Position numbers and translations under genes: made by a program. 33,409 nucleotides of DNA from Nitrosovibrio sp. Nv4 (GTDB taxonomy: Bacteria; Pseudomonadota; Gammaproteobacteria; Burkholderiales; SG8-39), in assembly GCA_945906765.1 (NCBI GenBank), contig CAMDRF010000030.1, forward strand, positions 1 through 33,409, read 5' to 3'. This document shows, piece by piece, positions 27,100 to 33,409 of this stretch; the first letter of the stretch is position 1; each line of letters begins with the position of its first letter. A model generated the notes under the pieces. That model was not told the origin of the DNA, made no database searches, and saw nothing but the letters and a program-made list of their open reading frames with translations.

Positions 27100-27738
27100 A
27101 TGATTCGACAGTTGGTTTGTGTCGCGAGCGTCGCTGCGCTGTTGTGCGCCGGGATCGCTGCCGCCCAAGCCCCCGCCAAGCCCGATGCCGCTAAAGGCCA
27201 GGGCATCGCTTCCCAGGTCTGCGCTGCGTGCCATGCCGCCGACGGCAACAGCCCTGCGGCCGCAAACCCGAAGCTTGCGGGCCAGTTCTACGAATACCTG
27301 CACAAGCAGCTCGTCAATTTCAAGCCGCAGGCCGGCAAGAAGGCAGCGCGCGAGAACGCGGTAATGGCGGGAATGGTGGCGAATCTCTCCGCCGCCGACA
27401 TGCAGAACATCGCGGCTTACTACGCTTCCCAGAAGCTCAAGCCCGCGGCGGCAAAGGACAAGGAACTCGCCGCCCTGGGCCAGAAGATCTATCGTGGCGG
27501 CAACACCGCCACCGCGGTGGCGGCCTGCTCGGGCTGCCACGGTCCCTCCGGCGCCGGCATTCCCGCGCAGTACCCGCGCATTTCCGGCCAGTTCGCCGAG
27601 TACGTCGAAGCGCAACTCAAGGCGTTTCGCTCCGGCACGCGCTCGAACGACCCGAACGGCATGATGCGGGGCGTCGCGGCGCGCATGAGCGACCGGGAGA
27701 TCCAGGCGGTGGCGGAGTACGTCGCCGGACTGCGCTGA
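27100..27738 (+). CDS. Diheme cytochrome c4
   Basis: A 212-residue periplasmic protein. After a signal peptide (MIRQLVCVASVAALLCAGIAAAQA) come two homologous cytochrome domains, each with a haem motif: CAACHAADGNSP (about 46-50) and CSGCHGPSGAG (about 145). Distal methionines are in AVMAGMVANLS and MMRGVAARMS. Cytochrome c4 passes electrons from the bc1 complex to terminal oxidases. It is divergent from engB. Together with c' and the diheme protein downstream it forms a cytochrome cluster next to hemB. Intact. Confidence 0.95.
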   Translation: MIRQLVCVASVAALLCAGIAAAQAPAKPDAAKGQGIASQVCAACHAADGNSPAAANPKLAGQFYEYLHKQLVNFKPQAGKKAARENAVMAGMVANLSAADMQNIAAYYASQKLKPAAAKDKELAALGQKIYRGGNTATAVAACSGCHGPSGAGIPAQYPRISGQFAEYVEAQLKAFRSGTRSNDPNGMMRGVAARMSDREIQAVAEYVAGLR

Positions 27739-27802
27739 CCCCGAATGCAGCGCGTATGGCTGCATGCTTGAACGCGTCTCTTTCAACTTCCAGGAGGACT
27801 GA

Positions 27803-28261
27803 ATGAAAAAGAGCTTATTGGCGACTGGCGCGGCCCTCGCGCTGGGGGTGGGCATTGCGGCGAGCGCTATGGCGCAGGTGAAACCCGACGTCCTGGTGAA
27901 ACAGCGCCAGGCGGTGATGACGCTGCAGGGAAAATACCTCGGCCCGATTGGCGCCATGATGAAGGGTGCGGTCCCGTACAACGCGGATGTCGTCGCCGTT
28001 AACGCGACTTTCCTGGAGAATCTCGCGAGGATGCCGTGGGACGGCTTCCAACCGAGTACCGCGGGTGAGAAGACCAAAGCCAAGCCCGACATCTACAAGG
28101 ACATGGCCAAGTTCAAGGCTGCCTGGGAGACGTTGGAGGCCGAGACCTCCAAGCTCGGCGCTGCGGCGCGCGCCAAGGACGAGGCGGGCGTGAGAGCCAC
28201 GTTCGGCGGCGTCGCGAAGGCCTGCGGCAGCTGTCACGACGCCTTCCGCGAGAAGTCATAA
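27803..28261 (+). CDS. Cytochrome c' (class II)
   Basis: A 152-residue four-helix-bundle cytochrome. It has a signal peptide (MKKSLLATGAALALGVGIAASAMA) and the C-terminal haem site CGSCHDAFRE in the class II position. The first helix (VKPDVLVKQRQAVMTLQGKY) matches too. Cytochromes c' bind nitric oxide and similar gases, and often protect against them. The ribosome site is strong (AGGAGG 7 bases before the ATG). It ends 38 bases before the next cytochrome gene, so the two are likely co-transcribed. Confidence 0.93.
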   Translation: MKKSLLATGAALALGVGIAASAMAQVKPDVLVKQRQAVMTLQGKYLGPIGAMMKGAVPYNADVVAVNATFLENLARMPWDGFQPSTAGEKTKAKPDIYKDMAKFKAAWETLEAETSKLGAAARAKDEAGVRATFGGVAKACGSCHDAFREKS

Positions 28262-28299
28262 CGCGTTCGCCGGACGTGCGCGCATCGGTGGGTACGCTG

Positions 28300-29166
28300 A
28301 TGCACGCATGGCGCTCCGTTGCGCTCGTCATGCTGCTTGCAGCGGTGCACGGCGGCGCCTCCGCACAGGGCGATGCGAAGCGCGGCGCGTACCTCACTAA
28401 AGCGGCGGGCTGCGTCGGCTGCCACACGGAGGCGAAGAAGGATGCGACGCCCTATGCGGGCGGCCGCGCGTTGAAGACCTCTTTCGGAACGTTCTACGGA
28501 CCGAACATCACGCCCCACCCGAGCGCGGGTCTGGGGCGCTGGAGCGAAGCGGATTTCGTGCGCGCCCTGCGTCTGGGCCTGCGGCCCGATGGCGCGCATT
28601 ACTTTCCGGCGTTTCCGTATCCGTCATTCACGCGTATCAATGACGCTGATTTGCGCGATCTCTGGGCCCATTTGCGCACCCTGCCGGCCAGCGCGCGCCC
28701 CAGCCAGGCCCACGACCTGAAGTTTCCCTTCGGCTGGCGTTTCCTCGTTGTGGGGTGGAAGTGGCTGTTCTTCTCGCCGGGACCGTATTCCGCCGACCAG
28801 AAGCAAACCCCGGTTCTCCAGCGCGGCGCCTACCTCGTCGAGGCGCTCGGCCATTGCGGCGAATGCCATACTTCGCGCAATTTCCTCGGTGGGCCGAAGC
28901 GTGACCGGCCTCTCGCAGGCGCGGCGAAGGGTCCTGAGGGCGATCGCGTGCCGAACCTCACCCCAGCCAAGCTCAAGAAATGGAACGACGCCGAGTTGAA
29001 GAGTTTCCTGCAGACCGGGCTCACGCCGGAGGGCGACGTCGCCGCCGAAACAATGGGCGAAGTCATCCGCAATACCACCGGTGAACTGACACCCGATGAC
29101 CTTGTAGCGATGATCGGCTACCTGCGCGCGCTGCCGCCCATCGCCGACGAACCCGACGCAAAATGA
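28300..29166 (+). CDS. Diheme c-type cytochrome
   Basis: A 288-residue periplasmic diheme protein. The N-terminus (MHAWRSVALVMLLAAVHGGASA) is a signal peptide. Haem sites are CVGCHTEAKKDATPYAGGR and CGECHTSRNFLGGPKRD. The surrounding text (FGTFYGPNITPHPSAGLGRW, then HYFPAFPYPSFTRINDADLRD) resembles cytochrome subunits of dehydrogenases such as the alcohol/aldehyde dehydrogenase cytochromes, here as a stand-alone protein. GTG 28276 is an alternative start in frame. It is probably the redox partner of the class II cytochrome upstream. A terminator follows directly, partly inside the stop codon region. Intact. Confidence 0.9.
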   Translation: MHAWRSVALVMLLAAVHGGASAQGDAKRGAYLTKAAGCVGCHTEAKKDATPYAGGRALKTSFGTFYGPNITPHPSAGLGRWSEADFVRALRLGLRPDGAHYFPAFPYPSFTRINDADLRDLWAHLRTLPASARPSQAHDLKFPFGWRFLVVGWKWLFFSPGPYSADQKQTPVLQRGAYLVEALGHCGECHTSRNFLGGPKRDRPLAGAAKGPEGDRVPNLTPAKLKKWNDAELKSFLQTGLTPEGDVAAETMGEVIRNTTGELTPDDLVAMIGYLRALPPIADEPDAK

Positions 29167-29191
29167 AAACGCCGCCGGGAGGCGGCGTTTT
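29166..29191. terminator. Bidirectional Rho-independent terminator
   Basis: AAAACGCCGCC-GGGA-GGCGGCGTTTT is a perfect 11-base stem with a GGGA tetraloop. A-tract on the left and T-tract on the right let it serve both the cytochrome gene (plus strand) and the small secreted protein (minus strand) that meet here. Confidence 0.92.
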
Positions 29192-29208
29192 CTTAAGCGG
29201 CAACGCAG

Positions 29209-29460
29209 CTACTTGATACCAAGTATTGTTTTCGCTTTGCCGAGCGTGGCCATCGAATCGGCGTGCTTGCCCGCCTTGTGCTCCGCTTCGCCGTCGGCGC
29301 GCAGCTTCTTCACCTCGCTCATTTTCGCCGCGTCGAGCTTCGCGGCGGGCAGGGCGTCGTCTATCGCCTTCATCTCCTTCGGGCAGCTACCCGCCAGCGC
29401 GGCGCCGCTCGCCAGGGCGAGGGACGCGGCAAGTGCAATCGTGAGACCAGTCCGTTTCAT
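29209..29460 (-). CDS. Small secreted hypothetical protein
   Basis: An 83-residue protein. The first 23 residues are a signal peptide (MKRTGLTIALAASLALASGAALAG). The mature part (SCPKEMKAIDDALPAAKLDA, then MSEVKKLRADGEAEHKAGKH) is highly charged and helical, with one Cys, ending TLGKAKTILGIK. I recognise the pattern from small periplasmic proteins of betaproteobacteria but no function is known. The ribosome site (GGAGG) is strong. It shares the terminator at 29166-29191 with the cytochrome. Intact. Confidence 0.8.
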   Translation of the reverse strand: MKRTGLTIALAASLALASGAALAGSCPKEMKAIDDALPAAKLDAAKMSEVKKLRADGEAEHKAGKHADSMATLGKAKTILGIK

Positions 29461-29508
29461 TTTTCCTCCGAGTTAGCGCGTGGGTGACGTGGGTGGCAGA
29501 ACGCTTCG

Positions 29509-29527
29509 GCCAGCTTAACACGCTGGC
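29509..29527. promoter_or_regulatory. Dyad upstream of the small secreted protein gene
   Basis: GCCAGC-TTAACAC-GCTGGC is a 6-base inverted repeat about 50 bases before the minus-strand start at 29460. It may be an operator, or chance in GC-rich DNA. Confidence 0.25.
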
Positions 29528-29560
29528 TATGGTGCAAACACACGTGCAGGGTCGGGTATC

Positions 29561-29932
29561 GAGGTGCCCGGATTTGTGAAGCGCGCCGCGATAGCGCACG
29601 CGACCTATTCGCCCGCTCGGCGCGCAGGTGCGCGCACCCAAGCTCGATACGATCGGCTACAGCCTGGTCGGCGGCAGGCTGCTTCCGGGCGACAACGGGC
29701 CCGTGGCGCATTTTATGTACCAGACCGAGAAGGGGCGTCGCATCACCCTTTATGTGCGCACCGAAGCCGCGGAGAACCGCGAGACGGCGTTCCGCTATGC
29801 GTCCGAGGGGAATGTGAACGTGTTTTACTGGATCGACCGCAAACTTGGCTACGCGCTTTCCTCAGCGGACCTGGGGGTCGGGAGGATTTGGTCAAGGTCG
29901 CAAATGCCGTCTATCAGGAACTCAATCCCTAG
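29561..29932 (+). pseudogene. Anti-sigma factor remnant (periplasmic domain), deleted and frameshifted
   Basis: Three in-order pieces of an anti-sigma factor in different frames. GFVKRAAIAHATYSP (from 29561) is followed, after a loss of about 20-25 residues near 29600, by VRAPKLDTIGYSLVGGRLLP, then GDNGPVAHFMYQTEKGRRIT and YWIDRKLGYALSSADLG. Near 29870 the frame shifts again in a G-run, and the tail REDLVKVANAVYQELNP ends at 29932. The N-terminal zinc-binding helix and membrane span that hold the sigma factor are absent, and no sigma-factor gene lies upstream. The middle piece alone has an open frame from GTG 29628, but the whole is clearly broken. Confidence 0.72.
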
Positions 29933-29946
29933 TTCGCGACGAAGCC

Positions 29947-30738
29947 CTACGAGCGCGCAGCTGGCCGGATAAGGTAGCCGCCGGATTTCTCGTCACGCTC
30001 CAGCGTGACGAGTTTTCTTTTTTCGGCTTCCTCGAGCAGATCCGAAAAGGCTTTGAAGCCGTAGTAGGACTCGTTGAAGCCCGGATTGCGGCGCTTCAGC
30101 GCCTGCTTGATCATCGACCCCCAGATGCGCTCGCCTTCGCCGCGCTCGGCGATCAGCGCCTGCAGTGTTTCAATGATGAGGTCGAAGGCCTCGTGCTGTT
30201 TGTCGTTGCCGGCGGGGCTGCTCTCTTTGCGCTTCTTTGAGGCGCGCCGCTTCGACTCGTCCTCGCGCACCAGGTCGTCGTAGTAGATGAATTCGTCGCA
30301 GTTGGCGATGAGCAGGTCAGAAGTCGAATTCTTCACGCCAACGCCGATCACCACTTTTGCGTTCTCGCGCAGTTTGGATACCAGCGGCGAGAAGTCTGAA
30401 TCTCCGCTGATGATGACGAAGGTATCGACGTGCCCTTTGGTGTAGCAAAGATCGAGGGCGTCCACCACCATGCGGATGTCGGCCGAGTTCTTGCCCGACT
30501 GGCGCACGTGCGGGATCTCGATCAATTCGAACGACGCGCCGTGCATGCCGACCTTGAATTCCTTGTAGCGCTGCCAGTCGCAGTAGGCCTTTTTAACGAC
30601 AATCGAGCCCTTCAGCAATAGGCGCTCCAGCACTCGATTGATATCGAATTTCTCGTACTTCGCGTCCTGCACGCCGAGTGCAACGTTCTCGAAGTCGCAG
30701 AACAGCGCCATATTGCGCGTTTCGGGGGCGGCGGCCAT
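29947..30738 (-). CDS. NYN (PIN-like) domain protein with C-terminal OST-HTH/LOTUS domain
   Basis: A 263-residue protein. The N-terminal NYN domain (residues 8-155) is a PIN-like RNase fold. Its acidic site is visible: Asp in NMALFCDFENVALG, Asp in SADIRMVVDALDLCYTKGH and Asp in VIISGDSDFSPLVSKLRE. A charged linker (RASKKRKESSPAGNDKQHE) leads to an OST-HTH/LOTUS domain near 185-255 (WGSMIKQALKRRNPGFNESY, then YGFKAFSDLLEEAEKRK), a fold that binds RNA in eukaryotes. Such proteins are likely RNA-processing nucleases, but targets are unknown in bacteria. It is divergent from the ThDP enzyme by 41 bases. Intact. Confidence 0.88.
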   Translation of the reverse strand: MAAAPETRNMALFCDFENVALGVQDAKYEKFDINRVLERLLLKGSIVVKKAYCDWQRYKEFKVGMHGASFELIEIPHVRQSGKNSADIRMVVDALDLCYTKGHVDTFVIISGDSDFSPLVSKLRENAKVVIGVGVKNSTSDLLIANCDEFIYYDDLVREDESKRRASKKRKESSPAGNDKQHEAFDLIIETLQALIAERGEGERIWGSMIKQALKRRNPGFNESYYGFKAFSDLLEEAEKRKLVTLERDEKSGGYLIRPAARS

Positions 30739-30779
30739 GTTTCGATTCTCCAGTTCGCTGCGATGCTAGCATTCCAGGC

Positions 30780-32321
30780 ATGAACGGCGCCGAAAGCCTT
30801 GCCCGCACGCTGGTTGCCTGCGGTATCGATACCTGCTTCGCCAATCCGGGCACCTCCGAGATGCATTTCGTCTCGGCGCTGGACCGCGTCGCGGGTTTGC
30901 GCTGCGTGCTCGGCCTCGCCGAAACCGTGGTCGCGGGTTGCGCCGACGGCTACGCGCGCATGGCGGGCAAGCCGGCGGCCACCCTGTTTCATTGCGGCCC
31001 GGGCCTCGGAAATGCAATCGCCAACCTGCATAACGCGAAGCGGGCCCATACGCCGATCGTCAATATCGTCGGCGACCATGCCACTTACCATCGGCCGCAT
31101 GACGCACCGCTCACCGCCGACACGGAGGGGCTGGCGCGCGTCGTGTCGTCCTGGGTCCGAACCAGCACGAGTTCTCGCACGGTCGGTGCTGATGCCGCGG
31201 CAGCGGTGCAGGCGGCGTGCGCGCCGCCCGGAGGTACGGCCACGCTGATCCTGCCCGCTGATTGCGCCTGGGACGAAGGCGCAGAACCCGGTGTGCCGCT
31301 CGCAGCTCCGCCGCGTGCCCGCGTGTCGTCCGAGACGATTACGGAAATCGCGAACGCGCTGCGTTCAGGACAGCCGTCAATGCTGGTGCTCTCCGGCCCT
31401 GCGCTGGGCGAAGCCGGCCTTCGCGCCGCGAACCGCATCGCGCACAAGACAGGCGCGAAGCTGCGCACCCCGACGCAGATTCCGTATATGGCGCGCGGCC
31501 GGGGCCGGGTGCCCGTGGACCGCATCCCCTACGTGGTGGACGCTGCGCTGAAGGTGCTGGAGGGCATGAAGCATCTCGTACTGGCGGGCGCCAGGGCGCC
31601 GGTCGGTTTCTTTGCCTATCCGGGCAAGCCCTCGACGTTGTGGCCGAAGGACTGCGCCGTGCACCAGCTTGCGGCGGCCGGCGAGGACATCGTGGGCGCG
31701 CTGGAAGCTCTGGCGGACGAGCTTGGCGCGCCCCGAGATGCGCCGCTGCGCGACGATTTCGCGAAACCGGAGCTGCAGGGAGGACCGTTCAAGCCCGAAG
31801 CCTTCGGCCTTACGCTGGCTGCCCTGCTGCCCGAGAATGCAATTGTGGCCGAGGACGCGGTGACCTCAGGCCGCGCCCTCTTTCCGCTTACTTGGGGCGC
31901 CGCGCCGCATGACTGGATCCAGATTACCGGCGGCGCCATCGGGCACGCGTTCCCGGCCGCAACGGGGGCTGCGATTGCTTGTCCGGAGCGCAAGGTCGTC
32001 TGCCTTCAGGCCGACGGCGCGGGCATGTATTCGTTGCAGGCGCTCTGGACGCAGGCGCGCGAGAAGCTGGACGTGGTGAACGTGGTCTTCGCCAACCGTC
32101 GCTACGCGATCCTGCAGGGAGAACTTGCCGCGGTCGGCGCGCAACCCGGGCCGGCGTCGAAGGAACTGTTCGATCTTTCCCGGCCGGAGATTCGCTGGAC
32201 GAAACTGGCCGAAGGGATGGGGGTGGAGGCCGTGCGGGTGGAAACGCTGGAGGGTTTTGCGGATGCCTTTACATCAGCCCGCGGCAGGCGCGGACCGTTC
32301 CTGATCGAATTCTCGATCTAG
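30780..32321 (+). CDS. Thiamine diphosphate-dependent enzyme (acetolactate synthase large subunit-like)
   Basis: A 513-residue ThDP enzyme. The N-terminal pyrimidine-binding domain starts ESLARTLVACGIDTCFANPG and holds the catalytic Glu in VLGLAETVVAGCADGYARMA. The middle domain is at about 185-330. The C-terminal diphosphate-binding domain has CLQADGAGMYSLQALWTQAR, then VVNVVFANRRYAIL, the GDG..NN motif in slightly altered form (ADG, AN). It looks like the ilvB-like branch that includes decarboxylases (benzoylformate, oxalyl-CoA, sulfopyruvate) rather than true acetolactate synthase, since no small subunit follows. ATG 30780 is the usual start. It ends face to face with the RND gene, sharing CTAG as both stop codons (32318-32321). 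Confidence 0.85.
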   Translation: MNGAESLARTLVACGIDTCFANPGTSEMHFVSALDRVAGLRCVLGLAETVVAGCADGYARMAGKPAATLFHCGPGLGNAIANLHNAKRAHTPIVNIVGDHATYHRPHDAPLTADTEGLARVVSSWVRTSTSSRTVGADAAAAVQAACAPPGGTATLILPADCAWDEGAEPGVPLAAPPRARVSSETITEIANALRSGQPSMLVLSGPALGEAGLRAANRIAHKTGAKLRTPTQIPYMARGRGRVPVDRIPYVVDAALKVLEGMKHLVLAGARAPVGFFAYPGKPSTLWPKDCAVHQLAAAGEDIVGALEALADELGAPRDAPLRDDFAKPELQGGPFKPEAFGLTLAALLPENAIVAEDAVTSGRALFPLTWGAAPHDWIQITGGAIGHAFPAATGAAIACPERKVVCLQADGAGMYSLQALWTQAREKLDVVNVVFANRRYAILQGELAAVGAQPGPASKELFDLSRPEIRWTKLAEGMGVEAVRVETLEGFADAFTSARGRRGPFLIEFSI

Positions 32322-33409
32322 CGGTCGTCGCGCCGCGACTGTGGCGCATCGAGTGCCGCGGCGCCACCGGGCGCAGGCGAGGCTAGCCGCCGGTCGCGCC
32401 AGTTCTCCACCAGCGAATAGGCGGCGGGCACCACGACCAGGGTAAGCAGCGTCGAGGTGATCATGCCGCCGATCACCGCGACCGCCAGCGGGGCGTTCGT
32501 CTCGGCGCCAGCGCCCAGGCCGAGCGCCGCCGGAAACAGCGCGAGCACGATCGTGAGCGAGGTCATGAGGACCGGGCGCATGCGGATCGGGCAGGCATCC
32601 ATGAGCGCGGCGTCCACGCCCAGGCCCTGCGCGCGCCGTTGATTGGTGAGGTCCACGAGCAGGATCGAGTTCTTGGCCACCAGGCCGATGAGCAGGATCA
32701 GACCGATCATCGAATAGATGTTGAGCGTGTGCAGAGGAATCCTGAGCCCGAGCGACGCCCCCAGCTGCGACAGCGGCACGAACAGCCACAGCGCAAACAC
32801 GCCGCCGATAATGGCCAGCGGCACCGCGAGCATGATGTAGAAAGGCTGCAGGAAGCTGTTGAACTGGCTCGCCAGCACCATGAACAGCAGCACCAGCGCG
32901 AGGCCGAAGGTGAAAAAGACCGCTTCGCGCGTATTCTCGAGCTGCTCGGCTTCGCCGATGAACACCAGGTTGTAGCCTGGCGGGAGCTGGCGCGCCGCCT
33001 CGCGCACTTTCTCGACAGCCGTCGCGAGCGGCACCGAAGGCGAGGCGTAGAACGTCGCCGAGTACTGCAGATCGAAGCGCGCCACCACGGCGGGCCCGAC
33101 GCGCTCCCTGAACCCGGCGACAGTGTCCAGGCGAACCAGCTGGCCCTGCCGGTTGCGAAGGTAGATCTTCGACAGGTCGGCCTGCGCGCCGAACTCGGCT
33201 TCCTTTGCCTTGATGCGGATGTCGTAGCGTTCGCCGTCGCCCGGCATTTCGTTGTATTTGGCGATATCCACGCCTCCGGTCAGCATGCTGACCGCGAGTG
33301 CCAGATCCTGCGAACTCAGGCCCACGGCCGCGGCGCGCACCCGATCGGGCTCCAGCACCAGCTGGGGCAGGTCGAGTTGCAGGTCGGTGTCCATGCGGCC
33401 GATCGCCGG
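32318..33409 (-). CDS. RND-family efflux transporter permease, partial (C-terminal part)
   Basis: The last 363 codons of an AcrB/MexB-like inner-membrane pump, which continues beyond the right edge. The periplasmic docking part is seen in QLVLEPDRVRAAAVGLSSQD and YLRNRQGQLVRLDTVAGFRE. The membrane part has FGLALVLLFMVLASQFNSFL, the GLVAKNSILLVDLTNQRR motif and RMRPVLMTSLTIVLALFP, all RND hallmarks. The loop before the NSILLVD helix (WLFVPLSQLGASLGLRIPLH) is longer than in AcrB. The end is short and Pro/Ala-rich. Export of drugs or metals cannot be told from this part; the HAE1 style of the sequence favours drugs. Its stop codon shares CTAG with the neighbouring gene. Confidence 0.9.
   Translation of the reverse strand, partial: PAIGRMDTDLQLDLPQLVLEPDRVRAAAVGLSSQDLALAVSMLTGGVDIAKYNEMPGDGERYDIRIKAKEAEFGAQADLSKIYLRNRQGQLVRLDTVAGFRERVGPAVVARFDLQYSATFYASPSVPLATAVEKVREAARQLPPGYNLVFIGEAEQLENTREAVFFTFGLALVLLFMVLASQFNSFLQPFYIMLAVPLAIIGGVFALWLFVPLSQLGASLGLRIPLHTLNIYSMIGLILLIGLVAKNSILLVDLTNQRRAQGLGVDAALMDACPIRMRPVLMTSLTIVLALFPAALGLGAGAETNAPLAVAVIGGMITSTLLTLVVVPAAYSLVENWRDRRLASPAPGGAAALDAPQSRRDDR

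Overview
The window looks like a piece of a GC-rich betaproteobacterial chromosome (Burkholderiales/Nitrosomonadales-like). The main reasons are the divergent engB / cytochrome c4 pair with hemB beside engB, the complete branched-chain amino acid (liv) ABC operon, the c-type cytochrome set (c4, c', a diheme protein and a small class I protein) and the FCD-type GntR regulator. This placement is from gene content and protein style only; there is no rRNA gene or other marker for a formal assignment.

Layout. 1-3942: an aminotransferase of the serine-glyoxylate type (cut by the window edge) diverges from a GntR-family regulator, which is coupled to a large FAD + Fe-S 2-hydroxyacid dehydrogenase. 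4007-4690: a VapBC-type toxin-antitoxin pair with a tandem operator. 4707-7923: remnants of an AEC-type permease and a SoxW-like thioredoxin, then lgt and ilvD (divergent), then a DUF924 remnant. 7925-10031: a YyaL/DUF255 protein and a small cytochrome c. 10069-14923: livK, a terminator, then livHMGF. 14924-18385: a SWIM-SNF2 helicase. 18403-19982: a decayed type III restriction-modification locus (Mod tail, HEPN/MNT pair, Res ends). 20003-24233: an M28 peptidase remnant, a ferredoxin-type reductase, a YeeZ-like SDR, cutA and a short dsbD. 24275-25258: a HigBA-type pair and an AT-rich intergenic stretch with repeats. 25264-29166: hemB, a small RNA on the opposite strand, engB, then cytochromes c4, c' and a diheme protein. 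29209-29932: a small secreted protein and a broken anti-sigma factor. 29947-33409: an NYN/OST-HTH protein, a ThDP enzyme and an RND efflux pump (cut by the window edge).

Two things stand out. First, many non-essential genes keep recognisable beginnings and ends but have lost their middles: the thioredoxin lost its CxxC site, DUF924 its core, YyaL its DDK..WN region, the M28 peptidase its catalytic Glu pair, Res its helicase, the HEPN/MNT pair its junction, the anti-sigma factor several pieces, and DsbD its last two membrane helices. Genes expected to be essential or strongly conserved (ilvD, lgt, hemB, engB, liv, c4) are intact. This suggests real genome erosion by internal deletion rather than random assembly error. 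Second, a structured RNA between engB and hemB shows a loop that copies the 16S rRNA anti-Shine-Dalgarno sequence and ends in a strong terminator.

Functional themes are 2-hydroxyacid/glyoxylate metabolism, branched-chain amino acid synthesis and uptake, heme and cytochrome biogenesis (hemB, dsbD, cytochromes), and defence or addiction systems in varied states of decay.
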